Notes under the pieces: generated by a model
Seen by the model: only the letters and a program-made list of their open reading frames with translations
Told to the model about the DNA's origin: nothing
The model's database searches: none
Program-made: the position numbers and the translations under genes
Shown: piece after piece, positions 53,917 to 61,034 of the stretch
Numbering within the stretch: position 1 is the stretch's first letter
Layout of the letters: each line of letters opens with the position of its first letter
NCBI GenBank assembly: GCA_964356195.1
Contig: CAYHGP010000003.1
Span: forward strand, 1-64,000
Direction of reading: 5' to 3'
Length of the DNA: 64,000 nucleotides
Source of the DNA: 2-02-FULL-48-14 sp964356195
GTDB taxonomy: Bacteria > Patescibacteriota > Gracilibacteria > UBA1369 > 2-02-FULL-48-14

Positions 53917-55320
53917 ATGAAAATCCATTTCTTCGGTGCTGATCGTGAGGTAACCGGTTCACGCCACCTTCTGGAAATAAACGGTAAAAGAATTCTTTTG
54001 GACTGTGGAATGTTCCAAGGTAAACGAAGCGAGGAACGTGATAAAAATAAGGATTTCGGTTTTGACCCAAAAACCATCGACGCCGTGATTCTTTCCCATG
54101 CGCACATCGATCATTCGGGAAACCTTCCCAATCTGGTAAAACTCGGGTTTAAAGGTCCTATTTATTGCACAGACCCCACGGTGGATCTTTTGAATTATAT
54201 GCTCATGGACTCGGCCTTCATTCAGGAAAAAGAAGTCGAGTACTTGAACGAAAAGAAACAAATGGCAAACGAGCCTCTCATTGAACCTCTCTATACCACA
54301 GAAGATGTAACGAAAACTCTGCCCCTTGTAAAAGGTCTGCCTTACGACGCCTGCATCAAACTTTTCGACGATCAAGATATTCAAATTTGTTTCCGTGAAG
54401 CGGGACATATTTTGGGATCGGCTATGACCATTTTCACCATTAAAGATCATGACGACGGAAAGGCAAAAACTTTCGCTTACACCGGAGACTTGGGCCGCAG
54501 AGATATGCCGCTCATTCGTAATCCTTACGACCTGAAATCCGTCGAATTCTTAATGATGGAATCCACCTATGGAAACCGTCTTCACGGCTCTCTTTTGGAG
54601 GCCGAGGCCAAGCTCGCCGACATTGTGAAAACGACAGCCGGACGCGGAGGAAAAATTCTCATCCCCGCCTTTTCTCTCGGTCGTACTCAGGAAATTATTT
54701 ACGAACTTCACAAACTTGCTGATGAAAAGAAAATCCCCGAGCTTCCTATTTATGTAGATTCACCACTTTCCGTGAATCTCACGGAAGTATTCCGCCAAAA
54801 CCTTGGGGTTCTCGACGAAGAAACGCAAAAACTCTTCGTCAACACTCATGAAGATCCTTTCAATTTCCCGGAATTGCATTACACCCAAAGTGTGGAAGAA
54901 TCCAAGGCGCTCAATAACCACAACGGGCCTTGTATTATTATTTCTTCTTCGGGAATGGTGGAGCACGGACGCATTCTACATCACCTCAGAAATGCCATTG
55001 AAGATCACCGAAACACCCTCATAATTGTGGGATTCCAAGCCAAAAACACGCTCGGACGTAAGTTGGTTGATAAGGAAAAGAGAGTGAACATTTTCGGAAA
55101 GCCTTATGATGTGAAAATTGAAATCAAAATCATGAATGCCTATTCCGCCCATGCCGACCGCAACGACCTTTTGAACTTCGCTACCAACATTCAAGGCCTC
55201 GAAAAACTCATCCTCGTTCATGGGGAAGACCAGGCCTGCGAAGACCTCAAAACCGCCATGCTGGAGAAGGGAATCAAGGAGGTTATTGTGCCGAGCTTTG
55301 GAGATACGCTTGAGCTCTAA
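53917..55320 (+). CDS. MBL-fold beta-CASP RNA-processing nuclease-like protein
   Basis: A 467-aa metallo-beta-lactamase fold protein with beta-CASP and RMMBL domains. Zinc motifs: ILSHAHIDHSGNLP, REAGHILGSAMTIF, AYTGDLG; beta-CASP: FLMMESTYGNR, IPAFSLGRTQEIIYEL, IIISSSGMVEHGRILHHL; final AYSAHADRNDLLNF and ILVHGEDQACEDLK. It belongs to the YSH1/CPSF73-like bacterial group, likely an RNA endo- or exonuclease in mRNA decay; it is distinct from RNase J. Its 3' end overlaps the NUDIX gene by 38 nt tail to tail. Confidence 0.93.
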   Translation: MKIHFFGADREVTGSRHLLEINGKRILLDCGMFQGKRSEERDKNKDFGFDPKTIDAVILSHAHIDHSGNLPNLVKLGFKGPIYCTDPTVDLLNYMLMDSAFIQEKEVEYLNEKKQMANEPLIEPLYTTEDVTKTLPLVKGLPYDACIKLFDDQDIQICFREAGHILGSAMTIFTIKDHDDGKAKTFAYTGDLGRRDMPLIRNPYDLKSVEFLMMESTYGNRLHGSLLEAEAKLADIVKTTAGRGGKILIPAFSLGRTQEIIYELHKLADEKKIPELPIYVDSPLSVNLTEVFRQNLGVLDEETQKLFVNTHEDPFNFPELHYTQSVEESKALNNHNGPCIIISSSGMVEHGRILHHLRNAIEDHRNTLIIVGFQAKNTLGRKLVDKEKRVNIFGKPYDVKIEIKIMNAYSAHADRNDLLNFATNIQGLEKLILVHGEDQACEDLKTAMLEKGIKEVIVPSFGDTLEL

Positions 55321-55840
55321 GCAAACCGATAACCGTTAAAGCCTCTCGAAGCTCACCGTCGCTAATTTTTTGGAGAGCCTCCTCAAAAGGGATCCACAAA
55401 GCCGTGAGTTTTTCATCCGGCATTTGAGCATTGTCACCCATCGTGAGCTGTCGTGCTAAAAACACATGGGTTTTTTGATCCATCTTCGACGCTTCCATCT
55501 GAAAAGTCCCCAAAGAGTCCCACTGTTCCGCGACGGCCCCGGCCTCTTCCAAAAGCTCCCGCACAGCACTTTCTTGTGGCAATTCACCCGCCTCACACAT
55601 GCCAGCAGGAATTTCCCAGTTATAAGTATCGATGGGGTAGCGCCATTGTCCCACCAGCGCCACCTGGCCTTTGTCGTTGATCGCCACAATGCCCACGCTG
55701 TCATCCACTTTCATGTAACTGTAGTCCTTCACGGTGTCGCGAATCTTCACCATGTCTTTATAGAACTCCACATACGGCCGCTTGTGCAGCAGTTCGGAAG
55801 AAAGAACCGTATAAGGATTATCGCCGTAGGGGAGGAGCAT
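55283..55840 (-). CDS. NUDIX hydrolase, ADP-ribose pyrophosphatase-like
   Basis: A 185-aa NUDIX protein. The Nudix box GMCEAGELPQESAVRELLEE (G-x5-E-x7-REL-LEE-AG) is complete, preceded by VALVGQWRYPIDTYNWEIPA, typical of ADP-sugar pyrophosphatases. ATG at 55840 lies just behind the stop of the upstream lipoprotein gene (TAAG-ATG), suggesting coupling; a GTG at 55855 is an alternative. It overlaps the beta-CASP gene end by 38 nt. Confidence 0.9.
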   Translation of the reverse strand: MLLPYGDNPYTVLSSELLHKRPYVEFYKDMVKIRDTVKDYSYMKVDDSVGIVAINDKGQVALVGQWRYPIDTYNWEIPAGMCEAGELPQESAVRELLEEAGAVAEQWDSLGTFQMEASKMDQKTHVFLARQLTMGDNAQMPDEKLTALWIPFEEALQKISDGELREALTVIGLLRAQAYLQSSAQ

Positions 55841-55841
55841 C

Positions 55842-56648
55842 TTATTTAGACTCACGTGTTAAAACATAAAACATGGTTCGATCTTGGCTATATTCGTCGC
55901 AAGTTTGAGCACTCAACTTACTTTTCAACTCACTCAAAGTGCTGGCGTCTGTAAAGAAGCTTGCATCCGGAATATTGCAATAAACATATTCTTCATTCGT
56001 CACCAAACCCATATTGTCTTCCAATTCTGCAACTAAGACCCGGGCAGCCCCATTCTCATAAGCCTGATAAAAATATTGGTCTTTACATAAGGTACTGACG
56101 CCGCTTTCTCCGCTTGGCATAACACTCAAATAAGCAGAAAGGGTCTCCGGCAACTCAGAGCTATCCTGAACACATCCTCCAACAATAGGATAGGAGTCAT
56201 TATTATCAACATAGTAGAACTCAAGGGCGATGGCCATTTGTTCCAAATCAACCTTTCGTCCTGCATTACGGCCAAATTCTCCATTAACGATATCTTCCAA
56301 CTGTCCTGAGAAAGGTCCAAAGAACTCATCTTTTGGCCCCTGCATTTTCCTTATGTAAAAAAAAGAATCTCCCTGGTACAGGTTAAAGCGTGCTTCCTCA
56401 TTTTCACTTTCAAATTCCAGAGTCCCGCTCAAAATTTTAGTCAAAGGCAGAAGGGTACTAAGGTCTACTTCGGGCGACAAATACTCATCGGTTTCCGTAA
56501 GAGGGAAATACGCTTCCAAAGTATCTAGATCTAAACTGATTATAGTAGGTTCAGCTTCGCTTGGGGTCAGGCTTGACTCGGTCGTTTGATCAGTTCCTGT
56601 ACAGCCGCTGAATAGCAGGGCAGGGAGAACCAAGGAAAGAATTTTCAT
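55842..56648 (-). CDS. Lipoprotein with a type IV pilin-like head domain
   Basis: A 268-aa protein with lipoprotein signal (MKILSLVLPALLFSGC, Cys16). Residues ~20-125 are acidic and beta-rich. Residues ~130-215 resemble the mature pilin of this same genome: RKVDLEQMAIALEFYYVDNN, YPIVGGC, then LSAYLSVMPSG, YFYQAYENGAARVLVAEL, compared with RKTDLATLATALEFYASDN, YPSSSGC, LTTLPSDP and YYYAALQTVSGGLAEGYLLV in the gene at 15260. The prepilin leader is missing, so it cannot be assembled by normal processing. It could be a lipid-anchored pilus-interacting or decoy protein. The start at 56648 is the lipoprotein signal. Confidence 0.72.
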   Translation of the reverse strand: MKILSLVLPALLFSGCTGTDQTTESSLTPSEAEPTIISLDLDTLEAYFPLTETDEYLSPEVDLSTLLPLTKILSGTLEFESENEEARFNLYQGDSFFYIRKMQGPKDEFFGPFSGQLEDIVNGEFGRNAGRKVDLEQMAIALEFYYVDNNDSYPIVGGCVQDSSELPETLSAYLSVMPSGESGVSTLCKDQYFYQAYENGAARVLVAELEDNMGLVTNEEYVYCNIPDASFFTDASTLSELKSKLSAQTCDEYSQDRTMFYVLTRESK

Positions 56649-56708
56649 AAACAAAGATATGAATAAGGCAAGGATACCTCCTAATTTAAACACCCAGCAA
56701 AAAGGCTC

Positions 56709-56737
56709 TTGTAAAAAAATACAAAGCATGGTATCAT
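56709..56737 (+). promoter_or_regulatory. Promoter of the tandem structured RNA
   Basis: TTGTAA (56709-56714), a 17-bp spacer ending TGG and TATCAT (56732-56737), an extended -10 like others in this window. Transcription would begin near 56744, 22 nt before unit A. Confidence 0.55.
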
Positions 56738-56765
56738 AGTATGATGATCTTTGAAATTACGGAAA

Positions 56766-57080
56766 GAAACTTAGAGCGCAGAAGCTGAAAAAGCACCGCC
56801 TCGGGACAACAGAATCTATTTTCACTTTCTGTGCCCTAAGTTTCAAATCGCCCAGTAAGCCTGGATATATGGTTTCTTCCCAAAGAGCCATTGGCCACTA
56901 TTACCTCGTTCCAAGTGGGGTTTCGTGCTTGGAGAGAAGGGATAGACAGATAGTTTTTTCGGCCGGTTGTACCTCTCGGGGTATGATCAACGGAAAAATA
57001 TGAGTTCTGCTCTAGCAATAGACAGTTCCCAACTTTAATCTCTTACCTGATGCTGAACGACGATTTGAAACATTTAGGGC
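56766..57080 (+). repeat. Tandem element unit A
   Basis: First copy of the duplicated element, with arms a at 56766, b at 56833-56850 and c at 57061-57080. It starts 339 nt before unit B and is separated from it by 24 nt. Between b and c the copies align without gaps over at least 180 bp, with about 19 differences by eye; the a-b hairpin loops are different. Confidence 0.9.
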
Positions 57081-57104
57081 AAACTGATCCTTGAAAACTC
57101 ATCT

Positions 57105-57429
57105 GAAACTTAGAGCGCACAGGGTAGTAAGCACGTCTCGCAAGAGACAAGGACCTTTAAAAGTCTGTTTACCACCCGCTGTGCCCTAAGTTTCAAATCG
57201 CTTAGTAAGCCTGGATATAGGGTTATTTCCCAAAGTGCCCTTGGCCACCATCACCTCGTTCCAAGTGGGGTTTCGTTCTTGGAGAAAAGGAATGGACAGA
57301 TAGTTTTTTCGGCCGGTTATGCCTCTCGGGGTACGATCAACGGAAAAACTCGAGTTCTGCTCTAGCAACAGACAGTTCTTGACTTTAATCTCTCATCTGA
57401 TGCTGAACAACGGTTTGAAACATTAGGGC
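57105..57429 (+). repeat. Tandem element unit B
   Basis: Second copy, with arms a at 57105, b at 57183-57200 and c at 57411-57429. Unlike unit A it ends in AATTTTTT. Inside the a-b hairpin are extra helices (GGGTAGTAA with TTACCACCC, and the GNRA hairpin). Confidence 0.9.
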
Positions 57430-57451
57430 AATTTTTTGTATTTACACCGTT

Positions 57452-58372
57452 TTAGCTAACCAGAGGGATGGCTTTTTTCGATTTGAGGTAGAAGAACAAA
57501 ATCACGAGAGTGGTCACGACGGGGGAGAACCATTCGGGAATATGAGCGCCAAAGCTGTGAGCGAGCATCACGGCGCCTAGAATCAAAATGGAGTACATCG
57601 CCCCATTTTTAAGGTAGATGTACTTTTTAATGCGCTCAACACCATGCACGGTGAGTTGTCGGACCACAATGGCTCCCAGCCCGTTTCCAATCAGAATCAG
57701 CGGCACAGAAAGCGTGAAGGCAAACGCCCCCAGTACGCCATCAATGGAGAAGGTGGAATCGATGACTTCCAAGTATAAAATTTTACTGATGTCAGACATA
57801 CCGCCCTTTTTAAGCATATCTGCTTCGGCTTTTTCAGCGTTCTCTTTAAATCCGTGCGTGATGAAGAAGGCGGTTGAACCAACTACCGCGCCAAAAGCCA
57901 TCACAGGATTTTCTTTCAAGGCAAACCACACAATGGTCGCGAGCAGAATAGAAACCACCGCATAAAACCAAACTCCCTGAGAGTGAAAGAATTTTTCTCC
58001 GCGCAGTCCGTAGTTTTTCGGTTCCAAAAACAGCCAGTGGAAAAACAAGAAAATAAGGAAAACGCCTCCTCCGTTGAGCAAAATGGGAGCGGAGGATTCA
58101 ATGGCTGCAAGCACAGCGGGGTCGCTACTGAATGTCGCCGTGAGAGAGCCAATAAAACCAAGTTCCGGCGCGGTGAAAAATACAATCAACCAAGGTAAAA
58201 GCCCACGGACTACAAACACCGCAAACAAAATTCCCCACAGCAAAAACCATCGTCTGGCTTTGGCACTCATCGTACTCAAAACCTCCGCATTAATAATGGC
58301 GTTGTCGATACTGCTGACCGTTTCAAACAAACAGAGTCCGCCGACAATAAGCAGCATTGAGAGAATATCCAT
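57452..58372 (-). CDS. TerC/DUF475-family integral membrane protein
   Basis: A 306-aa membrane protein with about eight or nine helices. TerC-family acidic motifs in membranes are visible: FETVSSIDNAIINAEVLS near the start and LYLEVIDSTFSIDGVLGAF in the middle, each with conserved Asp. It matches the DUF475 branch (tellurium-resistance-like, possibly metal export during protein secretion). ATG 58372 directly precedes the first helix. Convergent with the tandem RNA, 15 nt apart. Confidence 0.9.
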   Translation of the reverse strand: MDILSMLLIVGGLCLFETVSSIDNAIINAEVLSTMSAKARRWFLLWGILFAVFVVRGLLPWLIVFFTAPELGFIGSLTATFSSDPAVLAAIESSAPILLNGGGVFLIFLFFHWLFLEPKNYGLRGEKFFHSQGVWFYAVVSILLATIVWFALKENPVMAFGAVVGSTAFFITHGFKENAEKAEADMLKKGGMSDISKILYLEVIDSTFSIDGVLGAFAFTLSVPLILIGNGLGAIVVRQLTVHGVERIKKYIYLKNGAMYSILILGAVMLAHSFGAHIPEWFSPVVTTLVILFFYLKSKKAIPLVS

Positions 58373-58403
58373 GGCGCTATGGTAGTGCAATCACGCCACC
58401 GTT

Positions 58404-59081
58404 TCAATGCAATCTGCGCGCCCACAAAAATCCCATACGTTTGTCATACCTCGACGGATACTGCGTTACTTTATACCCATTTTTCTCGAGTAAAGTTTTC
58501 AGCCGCACCGCTTTCATCTCCGCCGAAAATTCGTGGTACTCCAAAAAAAAGATCCCCACTTTTTCAAAAACACTCTTCGGTGCCATCTCCAGAATTTGAA
58601 ACTCCGCCCCTTCACAATCCATCTTCACCACATCGCAGTGCTTCATTTTTTCCAGGATTTTTTCCAGCGTCACGGCCTTCACTTTTTTCTCACCTACAAC
58701 GCCATCAATGTCCACCAAGGAATGATTATGCGAATCCGCACTAATGTTCAAACTCACTTCACCCTCCTTACCGGCCACTGCCACATTTTTCGCAAACACA
58801 TTTTCCACGCGATTGATGAGCAAATGTTTTTTTAATTCCGCAAAATTCACCTCTTCCGGTTCGTACGCATAAATAGGAACAGAAGGATTCAGCACTCTCG
58901 CGTAGAGTACGAAAAACCCCTTGTGTGCGCCAATATCAATGATTCCGGTTTTTGCCCCAATAATCGCCGGCTCAATGACGTGGTAATCACGATCCGAAAA
59001 AATCTCCGCAAGAACCGACTCATCCGCGTCCGACGCACTATCCACCGTGAGCTTGTTTTTTAAGAAGGCAATTTGACGCAT
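58404..59081 (-). CDS. FkbM-family SAM-dependent methyltransferase
   Basis: A 225-aa methyltransferase. SAM-binding motif I TGIIDIGAHKGFFVLYA (residues ~45-61), acidic loop YAYEPEEVNFAELKKHL, VVKMDCEGAEFQILE (motif IV-like, typical of FkbM) and the end IFFLEYHEF. Family members O-methylate sugars or small metabolites, so surface-glycan methylation is plausible. It overlaps the YbaK-like gene by 22 nt and is probably cotranscribed with it. Confidence 0.9.
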   Translation of the reverse strand: MRQIAFLKNKLTVDSASDADESVLAEIFSDRDYHVIEPAIIGAKTGIIDIGAHKGFFVLYARVLNPSVPIYAYEPEEVNFAELKKHLLINRVENVFAKNVAVAGKEGEVSLNISADSHNHSLVDIDGVVGEKKVKAVTLEKILEKMKHCDVVKMDCEGAEFQILEMAPKSVFEKVGIFFLEYHEFSAEMKAVRLKTLLEKNGYKVTQYPSRYDKRMGFLWARRLH

Positions 59082-59536
59082 GAAAACTTGGTTTGTGTAA
59101 CGGCAAGAAATTTTTCAACGCCCTCCGGCGGAATCACCAGCGTGGCCGTGTTTACCAGCGGATGACATTGCAGACTTTGGCCCCACAATTCTTCATCAAT
59201 CACCACTTCCACTGCGTGTTCGGTGTCATTCACTACGCCAAGCAAAGTCACGCTGCCGGGTTCAACTCCCAAATATTTCTTAAGCCGTTCCGGCGATGCA
59301 AAACTCAACTTGCTCACGCTGAGTACTTCTTCAAGCGCCTTAAGATTAATACGCTTCTCATGTCCCACCACCACCAAAAAGTGCCTTGCCGCATTCTTGT
59401 CCCTCAAGAAAAGATTCTTCGTCCCAGCCCCGGGCATCGCCGGGATTTTATCCGCTTCCTCAACCGTAAACACCGCCTCATGGTCGAAGCGCTGGTACGC
59501 GATTCCGTGTTGGTCTAAAAATTTATAAATATCCAT
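59060..59536 (-). CDS. YbaK/ProX-type aminoacyl-tRNA deacylase (ProXp-ala/PrdX-like)
   Basis: A 158-aa trans-editing domain. It follows the PrdX pattern: YKFLDQHGIAYQRFDHEAVF, GAGTKNLFLRDKNAARHFLV with the catalytic Lys in the TKNLFLRDK motif, LSFASPERLKKYLGVEPGSV and the late HPLVNTATLVIPPEGVEKFL. Such proteins hydrolyse Ala-tRNA-Pro and related mischarged tRNAs. The start at 59536 fits the conserved MDIYKFL N-terminus. Confidence 0.92.
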   Translation of the reverse strand: MDIYKFLDQHGIAYQRFDHEAVFTVEEADKIPAMPGAGTKNLFLRDKNAARHFLVVVGHEKRINLKALEEVLSVSKLSFASPERLKKYLGVEPGSVTLLGVVNDTEHAVEVVIDEELWGQSLQCHPLVNTATLVIPPEGVEKFLAVTQTKFSCVKLPS

Positions 59537-59562
59537 AAAAATCTGTCCATTGCAAAATATCA

Positions 59563-59571
59563 TGTTAAAAT
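59563..59571 (+). promoter_or_regulatory. Extended -10 promoter of the tandem lipoproteins
   Basis: TGT followed by TAAAAT (59566-59571), 24 nt before ATG 59596; the -35 region is poor. It lies upstream of the divergent YbaK-like gene. Confidence 0.5.
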
Positions 59572-59595
59572 CAGCTCAGCAAATAATCCCCGCTC

Positions 59596-60336
59596 ATGAA
59601 AAACCTCTTCTCTCTGCTCATACTCGCCTTGCTTGTATTTTCCGCCTGTGAGACGCCGGAGCCGATAATGGAAGAGCCACTTCCAGAAGAAAAGGCGCCC
59701 ATGGAGGAACCCACAAGCGAAGAACCTGAAGAAGAAACTCCAAGCGAGACCAAATTTATAGAGTTCTACGACGGCGCTGACTTTGGTGATGTAAAACCCG
59801 TCATTTACCTTTACCCCGAAGCAGACACCGAACTCACGGTTGAACTCGACTACCTGGGCCGCATCACTACGGAATATCCTGAAAGTGAAAATGGAGTTTG
59901 GACCGTAACGGCACAGCCCGATGGAACGCTCACGTATAAAGATCGCGAGTACAATTATCTGTTTTGGGAGGGTGTTTCACCCTTGTACCAAAACTTCACT
60001 TTCCAGGATGGATTTGTGGTGGCCCGTGCCGATTACATCCATTTCCTTGAAGAAAAACTCACCATCCTTGGCCTCAGCGAAACGGAACAGGCCGACTTCA
60101 TCAGCTACTGGCTTCCTCAAATGCAAAAATATGAATTCATCCAGTTGCGATTCTTGTTTGAAGAATACGAACGTCTCGCCACTCTCACCATAACGCCCAA
60201 ACCGGATCAAATGATTCGCGTCTTCGCCATGGTGAAAGGACTCCACCAATCCGTCTCACTTCCGGAACAAAAACTGGAAAGCAAAACCCGCCACGGATTC
60301 ACGGTGGTGGAGTGGGGAGGCCGCTTTATTCAATAA
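59596..60336 (+). CDS. Lipoprotein of the KPVIYLYPE family, copy 1
   Basis: A 246-aa lipoprotein: signal MKNLFSLLILALLVFSAC (Cys18), then a 40-residue Pro/Glu spacer, then a ~180-aa domain beginning VKPVIYLYPE with YNYLFWEGVSPLY, FLEEKLTILGLSETEQADFI, YWLPQMQKYEFIQLRFL and GFTVVEWGGRF at the end. I know this conserved domain as an uncharacterised extracellular family in several phyla but cannot give it a function. A paralogue follows 14 nt after its stop. Confidence 0.82.
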   Translation: MKNLFSLLILALLVFSACETPEPIMEEPLPEEKAPMEEPTSEEPEEETPSETKFIEFYDGADFGDVKPVIYLYPEADTELTVELDYLGRITTEYPESENGVWTVTAQPDGTLTYKDREYNYLFWEGVSPLYQNFTFQDGFVVARADYIHFLEEKLTILGLSETEQADFISYWLPQMQKYEFIQLRFLFEEYERLATLTITPKPDQMIRVFAMVKGLHQSVSLPEQKLESKTRHGFTVVEWGGRFIQ

Positions 60337-60350
60337 ACTAACTCAATAGT

Positions 60351-61034
60351 ATGAAAATTCACTTCCTTGCCTTGGTACTTTTAAGCGGAGTTTTTTTCGG
60401 TTGTGAAACTTCGGAGCCGGTTAATGAAAGTGACTCCGGCGGTCTTTTTAATGATGATTGGGGTGACGTAGGAGAAATGACGGGAAAACCGGTTCTCTAC
60501 CTCTATCCGGAAGAAGCCACGGAAGTGAGCTTGGAGCTGGATTACGAAGGACTCGTTACCGCCGAATATCCACAAAGTACGAATGGAACTTGGGAAGTTC
60601 TCGCCGACCCAGATGGCACGCTCAGCATGAATGGACGCACTTACCCTTACCTTTTTTGGGAAGGTGTCTCACCTCTCACTCAGAGCTTTGAATTTTCCGA
60701 AGGATTTTCCGTGAACCGCTCCGACGCCATTTCTTTCCTTGAAGAAAAGCTCACCCTTTTGGGCTTAAACGAAAAAGAGCAAACCGATTTCATCACCTAC
60801 TGGCTGCCAAAAATGCAGGGACATGAGTGGACCACCGTCCGTTTCCTTTACGAGGAATATGAAGAGTTAGCCGAATGGACCATTTCCCCGGCGCCCGACA
60901 CTTTCATCCGAGTTTTCGTGATTATGGAAGGCTCTGATCAGGAAGTAAATCTTCCTCAGCAAATCCTCGTCCCCGCAGTGCGCCAAGGTTTCACGGCAGT
61001 GGAGTGGGGAGGAACTTACTTCTTCAATCAATAA
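60351..61034 (+). CDS. Lipoprotein of the KPVIYLYPE family, copy 2
   Basis: A 227-aa lipoprotein: signal MKIHFLALVLLSGVFFGC (Cys18), short acidic spacer, then the same domain as the preceding gene (GKPVLYLYPEEATEV, YPYLFWEGVSPLTQ, FLEEKLTLLGLNEKEQTDFI, YWLPKMQGHEW, GFTAVEWGGTYF). The long Glu/Pro spacer of copy 1 is absent. The pair arose by tandem duplication and is cotranscribed. Its stop overlaps the convergent Cys-rich gene by 7 nt. Confidence 0.82.
   Translation: MKIHFLALVLLSGVFFGCETSEPVNESDSGGLFNDDWGDVGEMTGKPVLYLYPEEATEVSLELDYEGLVTAEYPQSTNGTWEVLADPDGTLSMNGRTYPYLFWEGVSPLTQSFEFSEGFSVNRSDAISFLEEKLTLLGLNEKEQTDFITYWLPKMQGHEWTTVRFLYEEYEELAEWTISPAPDTFIRVFVIMEGSDQEVNLPQQILVPAVRQGFTAVEWGGTYFFNQ

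Larger units (their letters stand above)
56744..57437 (+). ncRNA. Candidate ~690-nt structured RNA made of two tandem units
   Basis: Two homologous units, A (56766-57080) and B (57105-57429), follow a promoter and end with T6 (57432-57437). Each has three arms: a (GAAACTTAGAGCG), b (GCCCTAAGTTTCAAATCG) and c (CGATTTGAAACATTTAGGGC or its variant). Arm b can pair with a (hairpin) or with c (closing a ~245-nt domain), two exclusive folds. Changes between units keep pairing on the plus strand by wobble: TACC/GGTA at 56970/56980 becomes TGCC/GGTA at 57320/57330, and the b:c pair T-A becomes T-G. Unit B has a GTCTC-GCAA-GAGAC hairpin (57135-57148) with a plus-strand GNRA loop. The final b:c stem plus T run would serve as terminator. 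No match to RNase P, tmRNA, SRP or 6S RNA is evident to me. Confidence 0.6.

Noticed and set aside
56833..57080. Arms b and c as terminal inverted repeats of a MITE-type transposon
   Set aside because: Kept only as an alternative: no target-site duplication or transposase is visible, the copies are tandem, and arm a plus promoter and T-run fit an RNA unit better.
56836..57368. Two homologous 60-codon minus-strand ORFs (56836-57018 and 57186-57368) as a duplicated small gene
   Set aside because: Both need a TTG start, a stop lies just upstream in frame, and differences between copies are as frequent in second as in third codon positions; the structured plus-strand RNA explains the similarity better.
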